NCBI GenBank assembly: GCA_038025085.1
Contig: CM076141.1
Location: forward strand, 16,060,001-16,124,000
Length of the DNA stretch: 64,000 bases
Direction of reading: 5' to 3'
Origin: Tetragonia tetragonoides
Lineage: Eukaryota > Streptophyta > Magnoliopsida > Caryophyllales > Aizoaceae
Positions 40,398 to 51,995 of this stretch are shown piece after piece. The translations under genes and the position numbers were made by a program. The notes beneath the pieces are model-generated. The model was not told the DNA's origin. It did no database searches and was given only the letters and a program-made list of their open reading frames with translations. Within the stretch, counting starts at the first letter, position 1. The number at the start of each line of letters is the position of its first letter.

Positions 40398-42791
40398 TGT
40401 GATACCCCAATATTTTCTATAATTATAATATCGATTTACAATTCATTTATAAATAGTTTCGGAGATTTAAATCGTATATTTATTTAACGATTTGATTTAC
40501 TCAAATTAAGCCATGATAATATTAATTATTATTATGAAAATTTCGGGGTTTATAATTATCAAATTGAGAGATTTAGTTAAAATGGTTTTGTATATGAATA
40601 AGGCTTATTCATATTGTTTTAATTGGTTTTAATTAGCATTTAATTAGTTTTAATTATTTTTAATTATTAATTAAATCAGAAAATAATCCTAATTCTAGTA
40701 GGGTTTGACTTTCTTTGACCAAACACCTATATAAGCTAAGAGATGGGCCAGTTGATCAGTTGCAAAAACTGAGCCAAAACCCCCAATTCTCTCTCTCTCC
40801 TCCCTCACGGTTTCTCTCTCTCTTTTTCTCTCTTTCTTTCTCTCTCTTTCATGCTCTGTTTTCCCCCTCCCCTGTTTTGCTGAGCCGAGGCTGTCGCGCC
40901 GCCGCCGCGCCACCAGGCCGCGCCTGGGTGGTCGCAGGCGAGTGGCCGACGCGACTGGGCCCCTCCCGTCGCTCCTCCCCCTCTCAGTCGCTCTCTCTTT
41001 TACTCGCGAACTCTCTCTCTCTCTCTCGCGATCTCTCTCACTCTCTCTCTCCTCCATCGCTAGTGCTCCGGCGAGCCACCGCCGACCATGGTGGTCGGTG
41101 GGTGGTGGTCTTAGTGATGGGCTAGGTAGTGGGTCCCCATGCTTGGTGTATCACGGCCTAGACTCGAAAAAATAATTTCGTTTTAATTAATTTCGTATTT
41201 TCAGTATTTTTCAATAATTGTTTTTATTTTTCTGTACTTGTTCGGAGTCCGAATCCGGATTTTCAAAAGACTAGATTGGTTGGAATAAACCAATAATTTA
41301 ATACAAATATTAGTTTACAGTTTCAGTACTGTTTGGATTTTCGTATTTACTAATTATGTCTCGATAATTATTTTTAATTAGGACCAAACGGACAAGCGTG
41401 ATCGGGTTGTGATTAGCCAAGTTACCTACTTCTTAGTGAGCGTTTTTTAGGTAAACGATTGTACCTACCTCTTTCCAAAGCCCCATCAAAACTATTTTGA
41501 TGTGTTATGTGCTAATTGATTATTATTGTCAATTTAATATGCGAAGCATGATTAAATTATATCGTCGTTAATTATGAGAACTTGAAATATATTCTTCGCT
41601 GTAAATATGATTTATATTGAGTATGATAAGTTTATAAATTTTCGTTAATTAATTAGTTCATATGCTAATTAATGTTTAATTATGGCGATGTTGAATTTCT
41701 AAGATTATTATGATATAATAATATGTGCTATTTGGAATGGGATATTATTGAGTGCTAATGAGCACCAACTATTATATTGGATGGTTTATTTGTGAAAGTG
41801 TAATTTTTGGATATCTTGATGTACTGCCGAAGTGCTGCCGAAATTTCGTTAGACATATATGAAGCATGATTATTGTTAATATGCATTTATGTCGTAATCG
41901 TCGTTATTATTATTCATTATCATGAGCATGAAATGAAGTAGTATGTCGTGGTCTCGTTGTACCACTAGGTCAATCAATGCAAGTATGTGAATTGAATTAA
42001 ATGAGAATAAGACTCCTAATGGATCCCTAGGAGTAGCCGAGCTATCGAGACTTATCTAATTGATATAATCTAGGGATGCGTGATTCCAAGTTACTTTTAT
42101 GGACACCTCGTAGTGTGTTCGGGACGGATCATTCCCCATTTTTTATTTCTCTACATATCGATTATTATGTTAGAGGTAGTGTGAGTATACACTAGCGTAA
42201 GTCCATGGCATGTCTATATCTATCTATGAACAGTATGGGTAATCGCTGTTCTATTCGCTCTCTTATCTCTCTAATCAAGATAGTTTATCTATTTGTGTTC
42301 GAATGATCACTAAAGCAAGAATTGCATGTAATTGAATATCGAGTATGCGTGTGCTTGATTGTATGACTACTTGTGCATGCAATGAATTTCAATGATTCTT
42401 CTAAAACCCTGGTAACGTTTGCGAAAGTGTTTTTACTGGGTATGGACGACGTTTATTCAGTTTATCTGATTTTTGTTTTCTTTTGTTTCTTCTCTTTTTC
42501 TTCTCTACCTTGTTTCCGTCACGGAAACCAAAGTGCAGGTGTAGCTGAGTGGGCTGTTTGTTTAGAACTATAATAGACTTAAGACCGCTGGATAGACAAC
42601 TCTGATATTTATGTTTAATTTGTTTAGATGCTTCCTTTGATACCTAGTTTTCCTTTCTGCTTAGCATTTACTCCTTAGCGATAAATGTTGCAGTAGCACT
42701 CCCCTAGGTCCGTGACGGTTCGGCGGTGTCGAGTTGTGGACATCGACGTTGATAGTTCCCTGAAAATCGTTCTGAATTCGGGGGTGTTACA
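40398..42791 (+). repeat. 5' LTR of chromovirus C
   Basis: A 2,394-bp LTR. TATATAAG at 40,728-40,735 is a strong TATA box, followed by a CT-rich leader (about 40,790-40,860) and a GC-rich block to about 41,100. A donor-like GGTAAC at 42,411 and an acceptor GTGCAG ending at 42,538 lie on either side of a T-rich tract. Inverted repeats sit at 42,012-42,034 and 42,512-42,528. Relative to the 3' LTR it lacks about 100 bp near 42,550. Confidence 0.93.
40728..40735 (+). promoter_or_regulatory. TATA box in 5' LTR of chromovirus C
   Basis: TATATAAG, repeated in the 3' LTR at about 49,828. A pyrimidine-rich leader typical of plant promoters follows within 60 bases. This suggests that transcription starts about 330-360 bases into the LTR, so R and U5 would be about 2 kb. 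Confidence 0.65.
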
Positions 42792-42793
42792 AA

Positions 42794-42806
42794 TGGTATT
42801 AGAGCC
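42794..42806 (+). other. Primer binding site (copy C, one mismatch)
   Basis: TGGTATTAGAGCC starts two bases after the LTR. It differs by one base (C to T) from the initiator-Met site of copies A and B. Confidence 0.88.
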
Positions 42807-42987
42807 CTAGGTTTAAAAAAGTTGCACAGGTTTAATAAATGAATTAATAAAGATTAGTTTCATTTTTGGGGTAAATGAAATGTAATTAAAGCCGTTGAGC
42901 TTAGTAGTCCTAGAAGCTAGGAATTACTTGAAATCAACTTAATAGTGATTTAAATGTTCTTATTGTTGGATTGCCCTTTTTTTTTAG

Positions 42988-43975
42988 ATGGCAATTACTC
43001 GTTTGACCGCGATGAAATCGGCTAGAGGTAGAAAACCGCGAGCAATGATCATTGCACCCGAGAACGAGGTGGAATACGTAAACATTTCCGATAGTGAGCC
43101 AACGCATGACGAGGCCGTACCCGAGCCCGAGGCGCACGACAATGGCGCGCACGAGCTCGAGGTGGATCAACCCATGCATGATGCTCACGATGATGACGTA
43201 CCGCTTAAGCCTAACCATGACTTGGAAGCTAACGAAGATCTTGATTCTGAAGAGGAACCTACCAAGTCCGAACCTGAGGCTGACGATGCTCCTGCTGACG
43301 AGCCAAGCGTTGAGCCTAACTCTGTGGATCTAGAGATGCGATTTGAGTATGGAGCTTGTGTCCCTGATTCACCTAGCATACTAGACTTAGAGGATATTGG
43401 TGGTGTAAGCGGCAACAACTCTGTACCTCCTTCGCCTACTGCTGATGTCTCTCCTCCTGTGGAGCCTTTCTTTGCCACTGATGCCGAGCTAGATGACATT
43501 CGTGCCTACATCGATCGCGCATTCACTACGATCGAGCGTTATGAATATGAGAACCGTACGAGAATACACCAAGGTTTCTGGGTAGAACTCTTACTAGCTG
43601 GCTTACCCAACCTACATCCTTGGAGAGGTCTCAACGAGAAGTATGATGATGTGGTACTGAAGAGTGGCCACATCAATGACGAGAAGTATGGCAAGGGCAA
43701 TCATTGGGCGCTAACTTTTCAAGGTGTTGGCAATGAGCTATGTTTCTCTGAGTTCGAGTGGAAGGTAAATCACGTTCTAGTGCCTGCTCCAAAGGACATC
43801 TGTGAAAGCTGCTGGTCTAAGAAGCGCAAACTCGTGGATAACTTTAGAAGGCGCTTCATGCCTCAAAAGTTTAGAGGTGACAACATCCTTACACTCCATG
43901 TAGGGAAGTGAAGCCAAGGAGGGATGATGATGATGATACGCCTCCCGGATTGAAGCAAAACCCAGTTGCTGTTTA
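42988..43975 (+). pseudogene. Extra chromovirus ORF upstream of gag (copy C, late frameshift)
   Basis: The ATG at 42,988 opens 307 codons. The N-terminal 140 residues are acidic (many Glu, Asp and Pro) and diverged from copies A and B. From TDAELDDIR onwards the block matches: YENRT, VELLLAG, HPW, KYDDVV, FEWKVNHVLVPAP, CESCW plus basic residues, RFMPQKF. A shift near 43,884 puts the last 28 or so codons (YTPC, VKPRR, an Asp run) into another frame that ends at 43,975. Many codons in the block differ only synonymously from copy A, which points to past selection on the protein. Function unknown. Confidence 0.85.
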
Positions 43976-44653
43976 GTTATTTTGTTGGCTAGATTTAGTC
44001 GTTTTGATTAGAAACATTATTCCCCTTTTGTGATGGCCCTGCGTGGTCAAGTTTGATGATGGTGTGTGGTTGCCTAATCAACAAATATTTTTGACTCTTA
44101 ATTATTTTGCAATTTATCTTATTGCAAAACTATTTCATTTGATTATATGAAAGTCGTTATATCATTGTGTGTCACATATTTGCATGATTGACCAAAACCA
44201 TGAATGCTATCTCTTATCGTCGTGACATGATGGAAAATCCATGTTGAAATTATGGTAAAGTTTTTGTTGAGCATTATCAACTCTCTTGTGAGCCAAGTGC
44301 TAAAGCATATCAATATGATTAAGTGTGATTATCTATTGCCCTACTAAAATAGTATGGAGCCTCTTTATGTGCATTATGAACATCTTTGTCTATTCATGTG
44401 AAACCTATATGTCTAAAGTGTATTGTATGCCTATCGAACTATTACGCATGAGAACTGAGAACAATAAAGCAAGTATGTTGCTTAGACCTACGCTGTAAGG
44501 TCGATCATCGAAACTTATATGCTATATGCTAAATGTCAAGAGAAAGGTTTCAATTACAACCTACTTCTCTCAATTAGACCTTAATGTGTCGAGATGTGCA
44601 AATGGTGTGAATGGTGTTCATACCATTACTTTTATATTCTCAGATTCGCGAAA
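43976..44653 (+). other. Untranslated spacer between extra ORF and gag (copy C)
   Basis: About 680 AT-rich bases without a supported ORF, homologous to the spacers of A and B. It ends in a T-rich stretch and CTCAG (CAG at 44,641-44,643), eleven bases before the gag ATG at 44,654. Confidence 0.65.
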
Positions 44654-45722
44654 ATGTCAACCAACGCCGATAGAATCGCTAGACTCGAGGATGGTTTGAC
44701 CGATGTGGTCGAGATCATGGCACGACCAATGGCACGCCAAGAAGAGATGAAAACCGCACAAGCCTCTGCAGCGCGTAGTTTCCGAGATTTTGACGCTCTT
44801 AAACCTCCTACGTTCGAAGATGGTGCCGATCCAACAAAGCTGGAGACTTGGATCATCGAGTTCGAGAAGTTGTTTCTGGCTACAAATCGGCCTAACAACA
44901 TGAAAGTTAGCTCTGCGACGTACTATCTGAAGGGCGAAGCTAACAAGTGGTGGAACGATGTGCGAACTGATTTACTTGAAACGCCGAACTTTAATTGGGA
45001 TCGTTTTTAAGGTAGCCATTCGTGCTAGATTTTATTCTAGTGCTCTATGACGCCTGAAGCAGCGTGAGTTTGAAGGGTTAAGCCAAGACAAGCTGTCTGT
45101 GGCCGAGTATGCTGCCAAGTTCAACGAGCTTGCTATTTTTGCTCCTAATCTGCTGACAACTGAAGCTGAGCGAATCGAAAGGTTCGAGGACGGACTGAAA
45201 TGGGATATTCAACGTTTTGTCGCTGGACAATCTATCACTTTTTCAGGAATCTTATAACAAGGCCCTGAACCAGGAGAGGATTTTTGGACGTCGTGACACG
45301 CATTTGGGAAAGAACAAGCGCGACGAAGGCAATCCATCGCAATCGAATAACGGCGACAAGAGGCCAAGACCGAATGGCAACAACAGCTACTAAGGTGGTC
45401 AGAACCACAATGCGAATAGAAATCGTGACTCGAATAGTCATCGAGCTACGATAATGGCCAGAAGGAATACGCCTTGTACTCGCTGTAACAAGACGCATGC
45501 CGGTAAGAACTGTCGAGGTGACGTATTACAATGCTATGAGTGCAACAAACCAGGTCACAAAGCTTCTGAATGTTGGAGCCGAGGTAGGAATGGTAATGGG
45601 CAGAACCGGGTAACAACTACAATCGTGGTGGGAATAACAATGGCTATCGTGGTAATGGTGGTAACTACCGTGAAAACGGGGGTTACAACAACAACAACAA
45701 CCGCAACAATGTTGCTCCTGCT
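44654..45722 (+). pseudogene. Chromovirus C gag
   Basis: The ATG at 44,654 aligns with the gag starts of A and B. Gag-like sequence runs to about 45,715 with two CCHC knuckles ([13 protein letters not shown] and [14 protein letters not shown]). It is broken by an extra T in a T run near 45,005, a TGA near 45,048, an extra T near 45,240, a TAA in place of Gln near 45,390 and a base change of frame near 45,610. The poly-Asn linker is short here. No start other than 44,654 gives the conserved N-terminus. Confidence 0.88.
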
Positions 45723-48700
45723 GTGAACAACCAAGTTCAAGCTCCTGCTACTGCTAATCCCGTGCCGAACAACAACAATAGAGGGGTTAATGGTAGAATC
45801 TTTGTGATGAATCGCAATGAAGCAGAAGCAAACCCGAACGTGATCGCTGGTACTTTTCTTGTTCATTCTTTTCCCGCTTTTGTTTTGTTTGATAGTGGTG
45901 CGACGCATTCTGTTCTTTCTAAGTGTTTTGCATCTAAGATAGGATTAGAACCTAGTTCTGTGTATAGTGCAAATATGAGGATGCCAGATGGATCGATCGC
46001 TAAGTGTAAAGCGTTGTATGAAAAGTATCCGATTAGGATAGCTGGTTCCGATTTACCCGCGGATTTGATTCAGATGGATTTGAAGGACTTTGATATGATA
46101 TTGGGAATGGATTGGTTAGCCAAGTATAGGGCTAAGTTAGAGTGCTTTGAACAACGCCTTTCTTTGCGAGGACCTAAAGGTAAGAGGATCCCTTACCGAG
46201 GAGTAGTGGTCAAGCCTAAGCTGAAGGTGATGGCTACTATGAAGGTTAAAGAGTGCGTGACTAAGGGTGAAGTGATTTACCTTTGTCATGTGGTGGATAC
46301 GGGTCGCGAGACGGAAGCTCCGCAGCCTATTCCTGTAGTTTCCAAGTACGCTGACGTTTTTCCCGAAGAGATTCCCGGAATGCCTCCGCAACGCATTATC
46401 GACTTTACGATCGATCTTGCTCCACGTTCTGCACCAATTTCAAAAGCACCGTATCGTATGGCACCTGCTGAGATGAAGGAACTGAAAACACAACTTGAGG
46501 ATTTGTTACAAAAGGGATACATACGTCCGAGTGTATCGCCTTGGGGTACTCCTGTTTTGTTTGTACGGAAGAAGGATGGTAGTATGAGACTATGCATCGA
46601 CTACCGCGAGTTAAACAAGATTACGATCAAGAATAGATGCCCACTTTCCCGAATTGACGATCTGTTTGACCAACTGCGTGGTGCGTCAATTTTCTCAAAG
46701 ATAGACCTGCGATCAGGATACCATCAGTTGAGGATCTTTGAGCCTGATATTGCGAAGACAGCGTTTAGGACGAGGTATGGGCACTACGAGTTCACTGTGA
46801 TGCGTTTTGGGTTGACAAATGCGCCTGCAAAGTTTACGGACTTGATGAACTGTACGTTCCAGCCTTACCTAGACCAGTTTGTTGTAGTCTTTATCGATCA
46901 TATTCTGGTTTACTCGAAGAACGCCGAGGAGCATGAGCAACACCTACGTACTGTTTTGGAGATTCTGCGAAGACATCAACTTTACACCAAGTTGTCTAAG
47001 TGTGAGTTTTGGTTAGACACGGTATCTTTCTTAGGACACGTGGTGTCAAAGGATGGAGTGGCCGTAGATCCAGAGAAGATTCGAGCTGTTATAAGGCCAA
47101 GACCAACGACCGTGACCGAAGTTTGAAGTTTTCTTGGACTTGCTGGATATTATAGACGATTTGTGGAAGGTTTCTCAAAGATTGCGCAGCCAATCATGAA
47201 TTTGATGAAGAAAACGACAAAGTTTGTATGGTCCGACAAGTGTGAGACTGCTTTCCAAGAGTTGAAGAAACGTCTTACAAGTGAACCTATTTTGACATTG
47301 TCGTCAGGAACGGAAGGATATGAGGTCTACAGTGACGCGTCAAAGCATGGCTTAGGGTGTGTTTTGATGCAACATGGAAAGGTCGTGGCTTACGCCTCAC
47401 GACAACTGAAGAAGCAAGAAGACAACTATCCTACGCACGATCTAGAACTTGCTGCTGTCGTATTTGCATTGAAGATTTGGCGACATTACCTGTATGGTTC
47501 CGCATTCAAGATGTTTACTGATCACAAGAGTCTCAAGTATATCTTTACGCAAAAAGAGTTGAACATGCGCCAAAGGAGATGGCTAGAACTTCTGACGGAA
47601 TGCGACATCGATATCCAGTACCATGAGGGTAAAGCGAACGTAGTCGCTAAAGCTTTGAGTAGGAAGACTCGACATTCGTTAAACACTGCTTTAGTGCTTC
47701 CTAAGGAGATCATACGTGACTTGCAAAGTCTCGAGGTGGAGATTGTGTTTCAAGGTGACGTTCAATGTACCTTAGCACATATGACTGTTCAACCAATATT
47801 GCTTGAAGAGATCAAAGATAAACAAAGTGTTGATGAGGATCTTCAGCAGCGGATTCTAAACCACAAAGACGAGGGTAGGTCCGTGGACTTCACTTTGGGC
47901 AAAGATGGAATTATGAGATTTCGTGAACGTGTTTGCGTACCCAATGACCCAGATATCAAAAGTCAGATTCTGGGTGAAGCTCATAATACACCGTATTTTG
48001 CACATCCTGGTGGAGATAAGCTTTACAAAGATCTTCGCCAAGTGTTCTGGTGGAAAGGCATGAAACAAGATGTCGCTGAGTTCGTAGCGAAGTGTTTGAC
48101 ATGTCAGAAAGTCAAGATTGAGCACAAGAGACCGGGTGGAATGGTACAATCACTGGAAGTTCCTACTTGGAAATGGAATTCGATTTCTATGGATTTCGTC
48201 ATGGGTTTACCTTTGACACAGAAGAAGAAGAACGCCATTTGGGTGGTTGTAGATCGTTTGACGAAGGTTGCACGATTCATCCCTATGCACGACACGTGGG
48301 AAATGGAGAAACTGGCTGACGCGTACGTCAAGGAGGTCATGAGACTTCATGGTGTACCTGAAGATATTGTTTCTGATAGAGACTCGAGATTTCTCTATAA
48401 CTTCTGGCAGAAATTACAAGAAGCTTTCTGAAGCAAATTGAAGTTTAGTACCGCTTTTCATCCTGCAACAGATGGCCAGACGGAAAGGACAATCCAGACT
48501 CTAGGGATATGCTTCGAGCGTGTGCCCTCGAATACCAAGGTTCGTAGGATAAACACATTCCGTTGATCGAATTTTCTTACGACAATAGCTATCATTCAAG
48601 CATTGATCGAGCGCCATATGAAGCCTTGTATGGTAGGAAGTGTAGATCGCCTGTGTGTTGGAACGATATTAGCGAGACTGCAGTTTTGGGTCCTGATATG

Positions 48701-49267
48701 ATCCAGCAGACTGTCGACATTGTGAAGGTGATTCAGACGAAGATGCAAAGTGCACAAGATCGCCAGAAATCATATGCAGATAGAGGTCGTAGACCTGAAG
48801 AATTTGAGGTGGGAAACAAGGTACTTTTGCAAGTATCTCCTACCAAGGGTGTTATGCGTTTTGGTCGTAAGGGAAAATTAAGTCCTCGTTACATTGGACC
48901 TTACGAGATCCTAGAGAGGATTGGTGAAGTTGCTTATCGTCTAGCTTCACCTGTGGAACTTGAGAAAGTCCACAATGTCTTTCACGTCTCTCAACTGAAG
49001 CGATACGTACACGATCCAACTCATGTGGTTCTACCTGAAACGATCTAACTTGACGAGAGTTTGACGTATGAAGAACGTCCAATCAAGATCACCGACCGCA
49101 AAGAGCGCTCGACTCGTACGAAAACCGTTCCGATTTTGAAAGTTATTTGGTCCCGTCATGGTCAAGAAGAGGCAACATGGGAAGCTGAATCCATGATGCG
49201 CGAGAAGTACCCAGAACTCTTTGTTGAAGGTACTAATTCCATTCGAGTTTCGGGACGAAACCCTTTT
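45723..49267 (+). pseudogene. Chromovirus C pol: protease, RT, RNase H, integrase, chromodomain
   Basis: The protease has DSGAT near 45,892. RT spans about 46,450-47,126; its catalytic box reads FIDH, with His at 46,899-46,901 in place of the second Asp (A and B have FIDD). RNase H has YSDAS, DLELAA and FTDHKS. The integrase has HPGG, CLTC, SMDFVMG, SDRDSRF and GQTER. A C-terminal chromodomain (49,061-49,240; ILKVIWSRHG, EATWEAE) follows and defines a chromovirus. Breaks include TGA at 47,124-47,126, TGA at 48,429-48,431, a lost base near 48,504, a stop near 48,547 and TAA near 49,046. Confidence 0.93.
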
Positions 49268-49497
49268 TAAGGAGTGTAGAATGTCACACCTAGTAATTTT
49301 GTGTTTTGTTTACCGCTTTGCACGAGTTGCATGTTGCATTGCTAATCGACTTAGAGCACAACCGTAGTACACGCATTGCGTTGTCGTTGTCCTAAAATCG
49401 TTTTATACCTTCGTATGGGTAAACTCGTTTCGTCGTTGAGAAGTGATTACTTCATGTTTCAAGTTTCGTGGCGAAACTTCTTTTAAGGAGGGTAGAA
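49247..49497 (+). repeat. Doubled polypurine tract / LTR-start region
   Basis: GTTTCGGGACGAAACC through TTAAGGAGTGTAGAATG and TGTCACACC (49,247-49,290) is repeated in diverged form at 49,463-49,506, where the real 3' LTR starts. The 216-base spacing has no coding. The second copy (AAGGAGGGTAG) is the working polypurine tract by position. The first overlaps the end of the chromodomain frame, where such elements usually place it. Confidence 0.75.
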
Positions 49498-51995
49498 TGT
49501 GATACCCCAATATTTTCTATAATTATAATATCGATTTACAATTCATTTATAAATAGTTTCGGAGATTTAAATCGTATATTTATTTAACGATTCGATTTAC
49601 TCAAATTAAGCCATGATAATATTAATTATTATTATGGGAATTTCGGGATTTATAATTATCAAATTGAGAGATTTAGTTAAAATGGTTTTGTATATGAATA
49701 AGGCTTATTCATATTGTTTTAATTGGTTTTAATTAGCATTTAATTAGTTTTAATTATTTTTAATTAGCAATTAAATCAGAAAATAATCCTAATTCTAGTA
49801 GGGTTTGACTTTCTTTGACCAAACACCTATATAAGCTAAGAGATGGGCCAGTTGATCAGTTGCAAAAACTGAGCCAAAAACCCCAATTCTCTCTCTCTCC
49901 TCCCTCACGGTTTCTCTCTCTCTCTTTTTCTCTCTTTCATGCTCTGTTTTTCCCCCTCCCCTGTTTTGCTGAGCCGAGGCTGTCGCGCCGGCGCCGCGCC
50001 TGGGTGGTCGCCGGCGAGTGGCCGACGCGACTGGGCCCCGCCTTTCGCTCCTCCCCCTCTCAATCGCTCGCTCTCTTCCTCGCGACCTCTCTCTCTCTCT
50101 CTCTCTCTCAATCACTCTCACACTCTCTCTCTCTCCTCCGTCGCCGGTGCTCCGGCGAGCCACCGCCGACCATGGTGGTCGGTGGGTGGTAGTCTTGGTG
50201 ATGGGCTAGGTCGTGGGTCCCCATGCTTGGTGTATCACGGCCTAGAATCGAAAAACCGATTAGGGTTTTGTTTAATAATTTCATTTTAGTTAATTTCGTA
50301 TTTTCAGTATTTTTCAATAATTATTTTTATTTTTCTGTACTCGTTCGGAGTCCGAATCTGGATTTTCAAAAGCCTAGATTGGTTGGATTAAATCAAAGAG
50401 TTTAATAAAAATATTATTTTACAGTTTCAGTACTGTTTGGATTTTCGTATTTATTAATTATGTCTCGGTAATTATTTTTAATTAGGACCAAACGGACAAG
50501 CATGATCGGGTTGTGATTAGCCAAGTTACCTACTGCTTAGTGAGCATTTTTTAGATAAGCGATTGTGCCTACCTCTTTCCAAAGCCTCATCAAAACTATT
50601 TTGATGTGTTATGTGCTAATTGATTATTATTGTCAATTTAATATGCGAAGCATGATTAAATTATATCGTCGTTAATTATGAGAATTTGAAATATATTCTT
50701 CGCTGTAAATATGATTTATATTGAGTATGATAAGTATATAAAGTTTCATTAATTAATTAGTCCATATGCTAATTAATGTTTAATTATGGCGATGTTGAAT
50801 TTCTAAAATTATTATGATATAATAATATGTGCTATTTGGAATGGGATATTATTGAGTGCTAATGAGCACCTACTATTATATTGGATGGTTTATTTGTGAA
50901 AGTGTAATTTTTGGATATCTTGATGTACTGCCGAAGTGCTGCCGAAATTTCGTTAGACATATATGAAGCATGATTATTGTTAATATGCATTTATGTCGTA
51001 ATCGTCGTTATTATTATTCATTATCATGAGCATGAAATGAAGTAGTATGTCGTGGTCTCGTTGTACCATTAGGTCAATCAATGCAAGTATATGAATTGAA
51101 TTAAATGAGAATAAGACTCCTATTGGGTCCCGAGGAGTAGCCGAGCTATCGAGACTTATCTAATTGATATAGTCTAGGGATGCGTGATTTTCAAGTTACT
51201 TTTATGGACACCTTGTAGTGTGTTCGGGACGGATCATTCCCCATTGTTTATTTCTCTACATATCGATTATTATGTTAGAGGTAGTGTGAGTATACACTAG
51301 CGTAAGTCCATGACATGTCTATATCTATCTATGAACAGTATGGGTAATCGCTGTTCTATACGCTCTCTTATCTCTCTAATCAAGATGGTTTATCTATTTG
51401 TGTTTGAATGATCACTAAAGCAAGAATTGCATGTAATTGAATATCGAGTATGCGTGTGCTTGATTGTATGACTACTTGTGCATGCAAATGAATTTCAATG
51501 ATTCTTCTAAAACCCAGGTAAGGTTTGCGAAAGTGTTTTTATTGGGTATGGCGACGTTTATTCAGTTTATCTGATTTTTGTTTTCTTTTGTTTCTTCTCT
51601 TTTTCTTCTCTACCTTGTTTCCGTCACAGAAACCAAAATGCAAGTGTAGCTGAGTGAGGACGGTTTGCTAGAAGGTTGAATGTGGGCTGTTTGTTTAGAA
51701 CTATGGATTTATTGGTTACCTTGGATTTTGGGATTTTGGTTTGTGCCCTTGAAGGCAATGTTGTAATAAAACTATAATGGACTTAAGACCGCTGGATAGA
51801 CAACTCTAATATTTATGTTTAATTTGTTTAGATACTTCCTTTGATACCTAGTTTTCCTTTCTGCTTAGCATTTACTCCTTAGCGATAAATGTTGCAGTAG
51901 CACTCCCCTGGGTCCGTGACGGTTCGGCGATGTCGAGTCGTGGACAGCGACGTCGATAGTTCCCTGGAAATCGTTGCGAATTCGGGGGTGTTACA
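49498..51995 (+). repeat. 3' LTR of chromovirus C
   Basis: A 2,498-bp LTR with the same ends as the 5' LTR. It keeps a strong donor-like CCCAG/GTAAGG at 51,517, but the matching acceptor has changed from GCAG to GCAAG near 51,641. The inverted repeat at 51,617-51,633 has one mismatch. It retains about 100 bp missing from the 5' LTR. Confidence 0.93.

Larger units (their letters stand above)
40398..51995 (+). mobile_element. Ty3/gypsy chromovirus copy C, full length, inactive
   Basis: An 11,598-bp element from TGTGATACC to GGTGTTACA, flanked by the target duplicate TGATT at 40,393-40,397 and 51,996-52,000. In order it has a 5' LTR, primer site, extra ORF, gag, protease, RT, RNase H, integrase, C-terminal chromodomain, polypurine tract and 3' LTR. 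It belongs to the same family as copies A and B but a different subfamily, with many synonymous differences. Gag and pol hold many stops and shifts and a changed RT catalytic residue, so it could move only with proteins from elsewhere. Confidence 0.95.

Noticed and set aside
40695..41175. Open frames in the GC-rich, CT-rich part of LTR C (also 49,795-50,405)
   Set aside because: They lie in the LTR promoter and leader region, overlap on both strands and have no domain.
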